From positions 451,156-515,155 of the forward strand of contig ONZQ02000007.1 in NCBI GenBank assembly GCA_900312665.1: a stretch of DNA of 64,000 nucleotides, in the 5' to 3' direction. Numbering within the stretch: position 1 is the first letter of the stretch; the number at the start of each line of letters is the position of its first letter. Source of the stretch: Cephalotrichum gorgonifer. Taxonomy: Eukaryota > Ascomycota > Sordariomycetes > Microascales > Microascaceae. The translations under genes and the position numbers were made by a program. The notes beneath the pieces are model-generated. The model saw only the letters and a program-made list of their open reading frames with translations. It made no database searches and was not told the DNA's origin. Of this stretch, positions 11,001-24,315 are shown one piece after another.

Positions 11001-13243
11001 TGACGGCAATCTTCAAGACGTCGTATCTGTCCCATTTCGAGAAGAAGCTGGAAAAATACATTCCGCTTTGTCTCCAACTTGCGGCTGACTGTCTTAAGTC
11101 GAAAGTGTTCGTGGACCTTGGTTGGCCCTGTCCCGGTTAGTCTTGGTAGACACACTAACGATTTTTGACAGATGGGCGATTCGCAACTGCGGCTTGTTAC
11201 TTCTGCGTGGACTTATGGACAGCCTATTCGGCACAAGCGAGAGCAAGTCGACGATGGAAGCCGGCTGGGACGGAACGGCGAATTGTATCGATTATGATAG
11301 ATACCCGAGCCTTGCGCCGGTCCTTCTCAGCCTGCTGAAGAGTGGCCGTTCCATGGTCTACGAGTTAACGACAATCGCCGCCGCCGAAGCTGTATTCCCT
11401 GCCCTCGACATCATCAGGCGTGCCGGGCCCCCTGCTTCTCAGCGAGACGAGCTGCAGACGTACGTCGCTGAGTACCTGGGCAGTCCCGCGTGGCATGTAC
11501 GGGAAATTGCCGCGCGGACTCTCTGCTCGTGCATGCTGCATAGCGACTGGCTTCCTGCCTTGAGATCGCTCCTTTCACCCGAGGATATTGCCAACCCTGA
11601 GAGGGAGACAAATCGCTTCCACGGCGCTCTCTTGACGGGGAGATTCCTAGTGGAGCGACTGTCAGAGGTTATGCCGGAAGAGCTGGAAGGTACATACCCA
11701 CGAAGCGCCTTACCTTACGAGAAATACTAATAGCTTGCAACAGCGGACTTCCAAGGACTAGTTTCGCTACTGAAAGATCTTCGGACTAACCGCCCACAAC
11801 AACTGTCGGGGTGTCCTGACCTATACGCGGCGTACGTAGGACTCTTGAACCAGGCCGCCCAATACGGGCTCTATCTTAGTCGTCGAGCCGCCAAGGATGC
11901 GGAGTCGATGCTAAATAATCTACTGATCTCTCCTACCAAGTCCGAGGAGATGGCGGACGCCGGCCACCATGGAGCTTTGCTTCGGCTGGAACTGGCCGTC
12001 CAGAGTGTGTACGGTCTCTACCAGGAGGAGAACATCGACATTTTCCTCCGGAAGACTCGAGAAATGGTGGACGTGAAAGTGAGTAGTCTGGTTGCGACTC
12101 TTGAGGCGCTGCCTCAGATATGGCCGGCGGAGCATCTCTCCGAATCCATGATCCGTCAGCTCTTTGACCTATACAGGGACGTGTGTGTCCGCAGTTCAGG
12201 TGCGGAGTCGCGGGCTATTGCTCTGCGGAACCTGACGGACCTTATGGTCGATGTTAGGGGGCGGATGGTACTCACTCCCAGCCGCGGCTCGCTAGAGGAG
12301 CTGTGGGCGAACCTCCAACGGGGATCCATGAGCCCGAGCCTCTCGGACGAGATTGTGCGCGTAGCTGGAGCCATGCTCGGTTACCTACTATCAGCGGAGA
12401 CAGAGGGCGAGTGGAACAGGGGCGACGCACTACGGCGATTTGCCGCCTTGATAGCCGAATCTAGCACCGACGACCAGGTGAGCTGCTAACCACCCCCCTG
12501 CCCCTTCTTTTTCTCGTTTTTCTTATTCCAGTACCAGCTACCACTGTATTTTTAACTAACCGCTCTAGCACTTCGATACGCGCTATTCCGCCGCCGAGTC
12601 CCTCAAATTCGCCCTCCGGACGCCACCTCCGGTCACGGAAGAGTATCTCCCCATCCGCCAGGCCCTTTACACCCTCCTCAACGACGACGACCCCGAGATC
12701 CGTCTCCTAGCAGCTGAGGCCTCCTCCCCCCACCCCGTAATCCCCCTCCAGGCCGCAACGGCGCTCCTCTCCTCCCTCTCGTCCCTCCAGAGTAGGGAGC
12801 TAGCCGCCGCTGCCGCCTGCAGGATAACAGGCTGCTCCTTCCCCGTCAACGACCCCCAGTCCACCATCCCCTCCTGGGTCCCGAGCGACGCGCAGCTCGA
12901 GGAGGCGACGAAGCTGGACACCTCCCTCTTCGCCGTCGAGGCGCAGAACCTATTCGTGGACCCCGCCCGCGAGGCGGAGCGCTGGCGGGTGGTCCTCTCC
13001 TCCTGCGCGGACGACGAGGTCCTGTCCGCGCTGGCGGAGTGGACGGCGCCGGGCCTGAAGGCGCTGGGGCAGCTCATGTCTAGCGGTGACGGCGTGCTGG
13101 GCTGGAGTTCCAGCCGTGGCGCGCACGCCGTGGCTGTGAGGATCGTCTTGTGCTCGATGGTCCTTGCCCAGAAGGGATGTCCCGGTTTCGAGGAGGGATT
13201 TAGGGGGTTGGGCGAGGGTGTTGCGACTTTTCTGCCCCACTGA
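8097..13243 (+). CDS. TRM732: Trm732/THADA-family HEAT-repeat protein (tRNA Nm32 methylation partner)
   Basis: Eight exons: 8097-8206, 8262-10169, 10229-10459, 10513-10747, 10796-11106, 11172-11689, 11744-12477 and 12569-13243, giving 1573 aa in one frame. The protein is almost wholly helical and HEAT-like. The family-defining DUF2428 centre is clear: RSTTRRSAGIPAMMIGVLSA (about residue 845), HALNSLTAIFKTSYLS, then KVWAIRNCGLLLLRGLMDSL across the exon 5/6 junction. In yeast Trm732 pairs with the methyltransferase Trm7 to 2'-O-methylate position 32 of tRNA anticodon loops; THADA is the animal homologue. Start: the first ATG in frame, giving a length normal for fungal homologues. Doubts: the intron at 10170-10228 (see findings); donor GTTCGT at 11107 is chosen by frame; and 9125-9181 (57 nt, GTACCC...CACTAG with a GCTAAT branch) may be a further in-frame intron that would remove 19 residues. 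Confidence 0.92.
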
Positions 13244-13434
13244 AACGTCTTACCTCGTGTAATGCACTAGACTTGAATATTTTTGCCAGACACACGCTGT
13301 TCTGATGTGTTCGTTTATTTCTCTATCCAAAGGCTATCACAGCCGCCGGTCCGTCTAGAATTAAAAAGAGAGTCCCAAGGCTGGGTAAAGTATATAATAC
13401 AGTCTGCTCGCGCCTGCTCGCCCCCCCCCCCCTT

Positions 13435-16400
13435 TTAAAATGCGAGTCTCGTCTCTGCCCTCAACGCTCCTACATCCGCCACACAGCTCCCGCAGTACCC
13501 CTCCACCCAATCCCTAACCCCTTCCAACCTCTTCATCTCCTCCGGATTGCCCTTCGTCGCGCCCGATGCCAACACCGCCCCCACCTCCTCGCACCTCGCG
13601 TTCTCGTCCACGAGCCAGTTCTCCCACTCCGACTTCACAACCTCCCTCTCGACCCCGTTGACCACCCTCATCGCGACGATGAGGTCGTGACGGTACGACG
13701 CTAGGCGCTGCCTCGTGCGGCGGAGGCGCCGCGCCGTGGCGCGGGAAGTCGGGGATGAGAGCGATGCGGAGGAGTCATCGGGAGAGGAATCCAGCGACGA
13801 GGCATTAGTGATGGACTGGAAGGCCGTGAAGCTATTGAATCTCGTTAGAATTTCCTCTATGAACAACTTCCGCCACAAAGGGGTGAAATGGTAAGTTTGG
13901 GGGGAAAAGGGGGGAACTCACCACGCGCTCTCAACAGGCCACGAGAATTCCTCACCTGTCGGCCCCTGCGCAGCCCTCAGGTCCTCGAGGTATACCCCCT
14001 TGCTCATCATCATGTTCGGCCCTATCCCCAGTCTACCCATCACCCTTGTTGCCCTCCTCTCCCTCCACCACGCCGAACCCTCTAGTGACGTGAGGGATAT
14101 GTTGGTCAGGACGCTCAGCCCCAACATGAGCAGTATCACTCGATGCGCAGTCGCCACCTGGAACAGTCGCCGAAGCGCCGCGAAGGCCCACATGAGGATG
14201 GACATGACGGCGCTCAAGCTCAACGACCGCGCCGTCTCGTATAGCATCTCCGTCAGCCTCCGCGGCTGCACGGCCTGTTTCTTCGCCGTGTCCGCCGACG
14301 CAGGGGTGTAGGCTACGGGCTGCGTCTGGCGGCCTATGTGCCCGTAGACCTGGATCGCGCGCTTGGTGCGGCTGCGGGGGCCCAGGCGGCGGACCTGGTC
14401 CGTCGCCGCCTCCGCGAGATCCTCCGCGTCCGCCTCCGCGTCGTTGAGGGCCTGCCGGTCAATGATGCTCTTGTAGAGCGCGCGGAATTTGGCCCAATCT
14501 GTGCGCACGTAGATACTGAGCTTGCACTTGGTCTTGGAGATGTGGGTGATGACGATCGTAGTGATGACAGTGAAGGCCGCTGAATGAGGGAGGTGCCAGG
14601 CCCTCTTGGCGTGCGTGACGACGTAGGTGACGTGGTCTCGGTGGATTTCGATAGTCTGGGAGTCCGTTACTTCAGAGGTCTTGTGTCTCTGGAGGATGTC
14701 GACCGAGGTGACCTTGTAGCGGAACTCCCTCCTCATATGTTCATTTTCGGCTAGCACCCAAGGCCCCTGGATGATGTCCCGCGCGTCCCGATCGAAGTAG
14801 AGTCGGGGGAAGATGAAGCTGTCATCACCGAATATGATGTGGAAGCAGGCTTTCGCACCAACCTCAAAGTGGCGCTCGGCTACTTTGGAATTGATAGTGT
14901 CCGGTTCCCAGACCACCGGAGATGACGGAAGGTGGACCTTACTTCTGAGTCTCTGCCGTTGCCGACCTGGTCGGCTGGGGCCACCAGGAGCTCGCTGAGC
15001 CTGGCGGGCCGGGGCCTTCGATTCCCCGGCCCCATCCGCAGGGGTGTCAAAATCCACCTCCTCCCAGCTCCCTACGCTGGGGCTCTTCTTTTCGTACTCC
15101 TCCTCTTCAAGACAGATTAGCTGCGTAATGATCTCGTCCACATCCATGGGCTCCTCTGCTTGGAGGTCATCGACAAGGAGGTTCAGACGCGCGTGGAGCA
15201 GACGAACATCCTCTAGGAACGTTTTGACAGTGATCTTCGTGAGGCCCGTGTCATTCATGTCTTGATTCAGTCTTAGGACGATGAAATCGCAGTCTCTCCC
15301 TGGAATTGCCGTGACCTCCGCGATAAAGTCAAGCTCCAAGGAGTAGGCCACAATCAAGCCCAATTGGTGTCCATAGAAGTACATGTTATCGGGCGTGACG
15401 TATATGCGACCATTGCCCGCGAGTGTCGGCCCTTCGAACCCGCTCTCGCCGGAGCTCATCCAGGTAGCGCGGAAGACGAGAACTAGCTTTTCTTCCATGG
15501 GAACCATGGGGAAGAGCAGTCTGAACTGAGCATGCTGCGCCTTGAGCTCCGGGGGGTAGCCGGGAGGGAAAGTCTCGCGAGATCGACGATCGGGATGGTG
15601 CGGCTGAGACGCAGCATTCGACCCGCCGTCTCCGGGGCTAGTAGCCTTCACAGCAGAGGAGGCGGCCTCGAGTGTTTTGACGTCGGCCAACCTGTTATAC
15701 TTGGTATTGGATGAATTGAAGACAGAGCTCCACGGGTTGCTACCCCAGTAGTTCGCCATAACTGCCGTTGACATGATGCGCGAGACGTCGGGCGCCAGCC
15801 CCCGCTCCGCCGTCGCCGCTACAGCGAGCCTGCTCAGATTCGTAGATATGGGAGCGGGCGCTAGACAGGGCGGCGCGAGAGTCCCGGGAGGGATTTCGAT
15901 ACCCCGCTGCCCACCTAACGTCATGAACGGCAGGTTTGAAGCGGAGGCTCCATATGCAGCGAGGAGCCCTGCGAGGCCACCCGGTGGACCGAGGCCAGCC
16001 GACACGGGCGAATTATCCGCTGCCGCCGCACCAAATGTCGCTTTTCTATGGAGATCAAGCTTCTGGATGATCCTCGCCGCGTGCTCTCTGTTGCTTTCGC
16101 CTTCCTCCCGGGCCAGATCCTTACCCAGGTTGGAGATCGAGCGGCGGGCCGAGGCGTTGACGTCAAAGCTCCCCCGCTGTGTTAGATTTAGTGCCTCGTT
16201 GGGTGCCGACAAGGTCGCCTGTCCACCGTCTTCACCCCCTGCGATTGAATCTAGGACCATGGCGGAGAACTCCGGGATCATCGGGGCGGTGATTGAGAAG
16301 GCCGGGCTCGTTCCGCTCGGGGCGGATGGGCCGTCCTTGGCCATACTAGCCTCGAAGGCAAGCTTCTTCGCGGCCTCGAAAACCTCGAGCCAGTCTGAAA

Positions 16401-17601
16401 GCTCACTCTGGGTCTCGGCCTGGAGGATCATGGTCTGACTCTTGGTCTTCACCTGGAAACAAAACCGGCGGTCCTCTGCCACTACGGGCTTGGCGTTGCA
16501 GAGGAGCACGCCGATCTCGTCGCCTTGCAGCACCCCGTTGGGAGCCTGCACGAGCCACCCAAAGATGCCGTCACGGCAGTAGAACCAGCGGCGAATCCAC
16601 GATGTTCTGGCGGGCTTCCCGGTCGTAATCTTGAGGAACAACCAGCCTTGACGTTCTGATATAAAGGGTTCTCCCTCCTTGGGGGCGTTGGCTGCCGAGG
16701 GACCGCGAGAACTAAGGAAGGGGACGGTCGACGCGCTGTAGTCCTCGAGGTCCCTGGATGGCCTCGACGCCATCACGGTGGCCTCGCCGATCTCCCGCCT
16801 CGCAAGCTGTATCTCCCTCTTAAAGACGGGTTCAGACGCCTCCATATCCTTAGACCATCCCATCACGCGCTCAATATCAGCATGCAACTTAGACGAGCTC
16901 GCGCTCCCTCCCCGCTGCCGTCTCATCATATTCCACAGATCCGAGGACACCCGTATTAGCATCTTATCCAGCGCTTGCCGGAACAGCGGAGCTAACTGGC
17001 AGTAATCTAGTGAGGACTTCAGGTAGATCTTCCTCGCCTCGAAAACGGCGAAGGCGTCCTCCCGCAAAGCCGAGGACTCCTTCGTCTTGGGCATGCTAAG
17101 GTACCTGGCTAGGGTCCCGTCAAATGCCTTCTGGGCGTTATCAAGAGTCCGCCTCGTCTCCCTGAAGGACCTCAGATCGTTATTGAGGAAGGTCCTTATG
17201 GGCTCGACCGCGACGGTCTCCATCTGCCTCGCCATGGACTGGAACTGCGACCAGTGGTCCCGCGACGCGTCGCCAACCCTCTTCAGCGCCAGCTGTGTAT
17301 AGTCGCTGTCTATAATGGTATCGGCAACGAGCTGGGTGGGGACGAGCTTGCCGAGGTATCCGTTGATGGACTCGTCGAGGGCCAGGATGTCCTGGGCGAG
17401 CTTAGACGTGGCCTTGAGGTAGCTGTCCAACCATCGTTCGATTCCGTCGACCTGCTCGGCAAAGTTGACGGAGGAGGCTCGGAAACTGGGCGAGTCGAAC
17501 GCGGCTTCATTCATGGAGACGGGTATGATGGGACTGCGGCGTATCGTGGTCGTGGCCCTCCGAGCGGGCGTCGGAGGCGGCGATGGCGAGCGTTCCGCCA
17601 T
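13435..17601 (-). CDS. SIP3: Sip3/Lam1-family BAR-PH-VASt sterol transfer protein
   Basis: Two exons on the minus strand, 17601-13956 and 13856-13435, give 1355 aa. Order of domains: an N-terminal helical BAR-like region (from VNFAEQVDGIERWLDSYLKA to about residue 280), a PH domain (RQGWLFLKITTG ... LQAETQSELSDWLEVFEAA, about 320-425), a low-complexity linker, a GRAM-like region (MVPMEEKLVLVFRATWMS ... NMYFYGHQLGLIVAYSLELD), a VASt/StART-like domain (GAKACFHIIFGDDSFIFPRL ... RAWHLPHSAAFTVITT), and one transmembrane helix (HRVILLMLGLSVLTNISL) near the C-terminus. This is the ER-anchored LAM/Ysp1-Sip3 family that moves sterol at ER-plasma membrane contacts. The chosen ATG (GGCCATGG context) starts MAERSPSPPPTP; the frame stays open 43 codons upstream to another ATG. 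The 99-nt intron (GTGAGG...ATAG) is the choice that keeps frame and joins to EILTRFNSF. Confidence 0.93.
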
Positions 17602-18674
17602 GGCCGCGACTCGATCGAGGTGGGGGTTAGGATTTCGAGGCTCAGTGCATGGATTGCATACTAGTTGATCGATTCTTGGCGGATGGCCATGTGGTACTTC
17701 GTGAGATGAATTGGTGCGGTTGTGGCACAAATGAGGTTGGAGCTCTGTGAGGATGATTGGGAACGCACAGATGTCGTCATCTGTCTAGATTAGCCTCGTC
17801 GCAGGGGACTAATGAATGCGGGTGGTGCTATCAGTCGCATGGACCCTGCGGATATGCTTGGGTGTGTGGGCCTATAGCTTCTGCGGGTGGTAACTCTGGG
17901 GCAGATAACAGGTCTCACCTGCTAAGCTGTCATCCTCAAGCCACTATAAGTAATCGGACACTAACTATGACATGCAGCCAAGCAAGCAACAACGGGAGAA
18001 TATACTGGTACGTACTCGTACAGCTATGAATGAATATTATCATGCGCCTTCACCAAGCAATACGCACTCGATCAAGTGTCTTGGAAAGAAGGCATATTGT
18101 CTACAAACGGCTTGATAATGTAATCATGGCGATTTTTCCAACGAAGCTCCAAACACCACCTCCAATCCTTGGAAAACGCACGACAGCCAAACAAAGCTTG
18201 TCCCAGGGCTGATGCCCCAGGTCCAGTTGCCAGGTCCTGCCCCCTTTACTCCTTTACCCTTCGCCCTTTACCAGTACTTATGTGGTCCAAGGACACGAGG
18301 AAATGGCGAATAGGTCACGATATCTCTCACACGAGGGCATCTCAGCTGTTCAAGGATTGATGCCCTTGGCCCGGATCGCAGCCCATCAGGTTGTGGCAGT
18401 GATGGCGACATCCATGGCTAGCTTACTTGAGCATGACTATTCGCCTGCCATGAATCAAGCAGGAGCTAAACGGCGCCCCCATTGCGACCCCATTGCAATC
18501 CCAGGGGAGGAGGCATCGTAGGCCTCCCTCGGTGTGATCGCGGGTGTAGTCACGCTTGCCCGATGCGATACAAATCTGGGGGGGAGTGGCCGGACGACAT
18601 GGCTCCCACCGTGAACCGCCATCCGGCATGACACTTGTCACTGTCTGTGTGGTCGATACCATCATCGCCCCCCG

Positions 18675-18705
18675 ACTGTCCACGTCCACGTCCACATCCA
18701 CGTCA
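18675..18705. repeat. Short tandem hexamer (CCACGT)n
   Basis: About five imperfect copies of TCCACG (CCACGTCCACGTCCACATCC and onward). On the minus strand they would encode an alternating Val-Asp run. Confidence 0.75.
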
Positions 18706-21700
18706 ACAATCCGGTAGATACGGGCAGGCTTCTCAACAGCTTCCCGAATGCCAAGCAGGGATGTGTTGCCATGGATGACGGAAGAGGCGTCAATCAATCC
18801 TCTGCCATACGGGTTCACTGAACTTTGACACCTCCGAACGCCGGGCCGCGCAATGGCCCTCCCCTGTCTTCCTCGGTCGAGGAACGAACGCCGAACTCAA
18901 GGATGCGGAGAGCGACAGCGTCCTGCGCCACGAGGCGAAAAGCGACCCCACGCCCGCTAGATGGCAACTTGACGGTGTGGCGGACAGGGGCCCTTGAACA
19001 CTCGATGAAGAATGACGTCGTTCCGCATGTCGCTTTCCACTGGAAATCCATGCCCCCCCCTCGTCGCGAAAATCCCATGACTCCCCAGAATGACCCGCCG
19101 ATGCGCACGGAAACTCGGGCCAAGTTGCATCTCGGACGAGGCGGTCAGGAGGAAAGCCCTGCGGCCCTGTGCAGGAGCGACGACCCACTGAGAAATAGTT
19201 CTCGCCCCCCCTTCTCTCCCTGCATGGGCTGCCTCCAGATGAACCGCCAGTCCAACATTTTAGTGGCGGTCCTCAGCGTCCGTGCGTCATGTGACCCACG
19301 GCAACGGCAGCCGCTGCCCGGAATCGCCGGTGCAGGCCCGCATAGGCCAGCCATGGGGTCGACCGGCCCAGGAGACGTTTCTTGCCAAAAATAGCCCCCA
19401 CCCGGGTTTAAGCGCAAAAGCTGGCGCAGTCAAGTCGGACTTGCTCGGATAATATCAACACTTCTTCCGCTGGAGGGCCCCGGCCCGTAAATTCAATCGC
19501 CACGAAAACCACGACCCGTGTCGCTTGTAGGAACGAGTACGTACTCACCTATAATACAGATACTCGAGGGACGGAGTTTCATTCTCCGCACGGAAGAGGG
19601 TGTTTTCTCAGCGCGCAGCGGCACTCCCTTTTTTTGAACTGCGCCAAGTCCTAAATTTTACCCAAACAGAATTTGGGCCCCTTTCCTTGTGCATGAAATC
19701 CGAATGCGACTTGCACTCTTTAGCTTCATGGAGCCATAAGCCCTCAGACCGGGGGATGTACGCCATACAAGTACTTTGTAAGAGCACGGAGCACTTGTAG
19801 GTCGGGGTAGGTTGTGGTTCCCCGAAAGGAACCTTTGCGCTGGGACCTGATGACGATCCACACCCCCCCCCTTACTTCCCCCTCTCCTTGTTCTTGCCCA
19901 TTTGACATGCAACGTGACCCAAATCAAGACGGAGGTAGGGCCGCGTCTACGACTCACGTTGACGCGTCCCGGCCTCGACGCAGACGTCGGCCAACGACTT
20001 CACGTTTCAACTTCGATATTGCTCCGCTTCTCGTTCCTCGTGCATCTCGTATGTTTGATCTTGGCTGGCTGAGTGATAGTCTTCCCAGTCCCATTGGATT
20101 GAAGTAACCAATGGAGATTTGATGAGATGATCCTCCTCTCGTCGTAAATAAGACTGATTTCCGCTCCCTGCCTCATGTCTGGTAATATTGTCACTTTTAT
20201 ACAAGTACGCCGGCTCGGAGGTTTGTTATTCTGATATTAGCGAGGGCTTGGCTGCGTTCGTGAGAATCGTACCCGCGAAGTACAGGGTCTCCTCCTGCGA
20301 TCTCTCGCGCGATGCCACGGGGTACAGCTACACCATCCCGGATTTCAATTTGCCACCTTTACCCAAAGCAGGTCTTCCCCCGATATGGGGGATAAGAGGA
20401 GGATGAGAAGAACTTCGGTCGGCGGCCACTCATTGGCCCTTTTGCTCCAACAGTCCTCCCGGATTCTGGCCAATAGACGCTCATAAGTGCCCTTTCTTGG
20501 CGTTGTACCCACATCACGTCCTGCTAGCATATAACATGGGGGACCAATGAGCATGCGTAGATGGCACTTCACCTCACCTCCCCTGCCCCCACCACCTTCA
20601 CTAATATCAATCGAGAGGTTGGCGGCTCTCCTAGGACCCATCCGATTCCCCCCCTCTTCGTTTAAGGTGAGACTTTTATTCGGCAGTACACCTACGGACA
20701 GCTTCTTCCTCCAGTGCCCGATAGGCTCTTCCAGTACCGATATGGGCAGACGGGGTACCTTCGTGTCTTGAGTTCCAGGAGCAGGAGAAGGGGTCGCGAG
20801 CGGGCCCGTCCAACATGCCACATTCGACGCTCGCGCGCTAGCCGGACACTCGGTGACTCTCACTTCCCTACCCCAGATGGGAGCCACTAGCGTCCAAAGG
20901 GATGCTAGTGAGCCAAGGCAGGCTCGGCTGTTTCCAAATGTCTTTCCCCGCACCTCCCCTTCCGCTCTTCTGGCTCCGGACTGGCGACGGCAACTAGAAG
21001 TAGGACCAGTAAGCGAGATAGAGGCCGATTTTGGCGCCGCCGGCCGCGCATTGAAGGTTTCACATCACTTCGACGGATGCACGTCGTTACCAATGGAGGC
21101 GGCCATGCATGAGATCTCGCATCGCCTCGCAGAGGCGGCCTTTGCTGCCGTTGACTATCACCGAGCCTCTCGGCGTCATCTGTGGTTACCGCGCGACCCG
21201 GTCATGGGAGTATCTCATCCTTGCAGAATCCCAATCATCTACGGTCAATATTTACTCAGCTCCGTTCGTAACGCAGTCATCAGTGGTAAGAAGATTACGA
21301 CGTGCGGTCCCTATGGGTTCATGGTAATCTCGTGAAGAACGAATTGGCGTGTCTTATGTGGTCCTGAGGTTATGAAAGAATGATAAAGCCATCGGTCCCA
21401 ATACCATCCCGTTTGCCACCACCTTACCATTGCTGGCGGCATGCATAAGCGCAAATTAAACGAGGATGGAGGGGGGGTTGATCAGGACATGGCTAGCGGA
21501 AACCAAAGGGGCCATACCTGCTACCACCACCGGGGCGCTCAGTGTGATGTGTAATATATGGGGCCTTTATCGATTCCGTGACGGTTCTATTCATTGACCC
21601 ATGTTTCTGTGGCGTCGTCTTGTCCCGCGTCGCAGGTTTCGGAAACTAGAATAGGTTATTGTGACAGGTGTCGTTGATGAAAGGCCTGCGTGGGTGAAAG

Positions 21701-24287
21701 TTGAAACCTCATCGGGCGATGCGGAGCCCAATAAGTCCTCGAGTGTAATGTTACCACTTACACGGTAAAAATACAAGTAGTACGAGTCTGAGTAAAAATG
21801 CCTGTGCGAGCAGGGGGGTTGGTAAACTCGGGCTAGCTGAGGGGCAAGGCGTTTATAGAATCACCCCCCACCCACCCAAGTAATGCACAGTGAAGCCCAC
21901 TGTCACAAGCTGCCAAAATGCACGCCCGAACAGGGCGGGGTGCAAAGGTACTTTACAGGCCTAAATAGGTATCTCCACTGCACTTGTATTTTTCCAACAG
22001 ACGCTACAAATACAAACGAGGGCAGAAAGTGTAGAATCAACCCATCGGGGAAGTCTCATAGGAGAAGTAATACTTGTATGAGTCAGAAAAGAAGCTGGTA
22101 GGAGCTGCCGGACTGCGAGGTGGAATGCGGGAGTTTCAAAGGCATACCATGCATGTCCATGTATCGCAATACAATCTAGTGTCTGGCGAAGCGCCCATAC
22201 TCGGCTCAAGACTCGCCGAAGGTGGGCCACCCTTCAAGACATTAGTCGGACGGAGGTGGCAGTTCTTCGGGTGCCGCAGATAGGAACTTGGGTCCAAGAA
22301 TGTGGTTCGTAGTATTAGAAGACTGACCCAATGGCCAAGTTGTGGAGGGCAGGTTGCTTGTGTTGAGAAGGGATGGTACGTTTAACATCAATATAATTTA
22401 GTTACCTGTATTTGTCGACCTAGCTTTAGTTTGAAGAGATGGTCGTCTCCATCAGCTACGCTATGAGTACGCTTGGATGACATTTGGCATGTGTCAGCTT
22501 CCTCGGACCGAACCTAATTTTTAGGGGTGAGAACATGAGCTCTAAGCAAGCATGTCTCCGATGTGGTCTGAGACATGAGTGAAGAAAGCCATCAGAAAGA
22601 ACGTCGCCCTGCCATCAGACGGCATCAAGATACCTCCAGCTACCTCTCGTCCTGGTCTTGAATGTGCAGTGCAGCCCCGGAAGCTCAACGTGGATTGTTG
22701 GGGTTGGCGGCCCATAAAACTTTCATAGGGCTTGATGGCCATATCCGTGCGCTAAGCTGAAGATCTCGCTCATCCGGCTCCATCCTTGGGGACGGACGGA
22801 CCCACGAGTGTTATTAATAATAGGGCTTTTCGAAACCCATCCCATCGCTTGACGGCGCAAAATCAGAAGGGCAGGACAGGATATTCTCTAAGGGTAGAGA
22901 ATGGGGCTTGCATATTGCTAGCCAAGATCATGCATTTTCAAGACGTGCCTCAGGTCGACGGCAACGGTCAACCTCGGGCTACGACGAGTGCTCGATGGGC
23001 GAAAAAGCTGTTGACGGAAATGCTCATACCCCATAGCGGTGTGGAAAATCCATTCCATCGGGCACTCCGTCTGCTCTAGCAGGACGCGACGTAACAATGC
23101 ATCGACGCTCACCCACACAGTACCTAAGCGAATGCGTCAAGGTGGCGCAGTACGAGTACGAGTGGCTTGTATCAGTTGGTGCAGCGTCCATTTTCTCAGG
23201 ATGGAGCTCTCTCAGCTACCGTCGTTCCTGCAGTGCATATTGAGGCGGGCTATCAGTGCTCGTCAGAATTACTCGTGCAAGGGAAAATGTAGGGCAATGC
23301 AAGCTGCAGGTCTGGAGCACCGCCGCCCTCCCCTCCCTCGGGGATGCTATCCACACACACTTCGGGCCCGAAAGGTTGGCTGCGTCGTAATCATTTCTAT
23401 ACTCGTACTCGCATTAACCAAAAAAGCGATGTTTGAAGTTCTGCGAGAGTCGGCGAACGGCGAAGAGTACATTTTCGGGTGGTAGCGAGATATTTTTCTC
23501 CCGCCCCTCACGAGTACGTGCTCTCGCTCCGTCATCGGAAAGCGTAATAGATAGGCATCCTCGTGGATAATGGATTTCTCGAACAAAGTACCCGTACTTG
23601 TAAAGAGTCCTGTAGAGGATCAAGTCCTGGAGAGAGGGGTAAACGCGATGCAGGTCTGGCTCATCTCGGCAAGCCTGATTGTTAGCGTGCCTGGCCGACT
23701 TTTGGGCCATTTCATGTAGTTCATGGCGAGCACTTGCTCGAGTCGGGCAAGTGGATTGATTGGGCTGCGGGCAGTTGCCTTACTATGAGGGCGAGTACGA
23801 TAATCATGGTGCAACTAATTCGGCCCTACACAGCATCACCGGCAGCAGGGTACCTCATGATCACCTGATTCCGAGCTTAGAGTTGTCGGACTCGTGCTCG
23901 TTCTCTCCCTGGCACAGGAACCCGCGGGCACATGTCCCCTCGTACTTGCAGTTTCCAATCTTGGTGTAGAAGATAACAATTCGAGTAGAGAGTGGAGGCA
24001 CGTGGGGTGTGTTGAAGGTTCCTACGATTGCTCCTTCCAGGCTACAATGCTTTTGGGGGTTCAATATTCATGGTACCGTGCCATTACTGAGAAATATTAC
24101 TGTACCATCTTTACCCGTGGAATCCTGGAGGAGGGATGGCGTGTCTGCTAGCGATGACAGGGGTTCAGTGGAAGTGTACTACTGCGCACTTGGGCTCGTA
24201 CTCGTCCTGGTACCTTGGCCTGCTCTGCAAGCGGGGGGTCCCTTCGGCTTGCCAAGCCAAGTCCAGCCCATGCAGATGATGGCCATA

Positions 24288-24315
24288 CCCCCCCCCCCCC
24301 CCCGTTTTTTTTTTT
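24288..24315. repeat. Homopolymer pair C16 then T11
   Basis: Sixteen C (24288-24303), one G and eleven T (24305-24315) lie in non-coding sequence. It resembles the C15-T6 tract inside an intron at 34159-34179. Confidence 0.85.

Noticed and set aside
13857..13921. Strong donor GTGAGTT at 13921 as the SIP3 splice site
   Set aside because: It leaves the wrong phase and gives a stop with every nearby acceptor; the donor GTGAGG at 13955 keeps the conserved frame.
18423..19188. Minus-strand frames including an alternating Val-Asp run and a beta-strand-like segment
   Set aside because: The Val-Asp run comes from a hexamer DNA repeat, the frames do not join by clear introns, and no homology is recognised.
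20345..21335. Overlapping open frames of about 200 codons (minus) and 160 codons (plus)
   Set aside because: They lie antisense to each other, show no family motif, no signal peptide or membrane pattern and no matching splice sites; chance frames in GC-rich spacer are sufficient.
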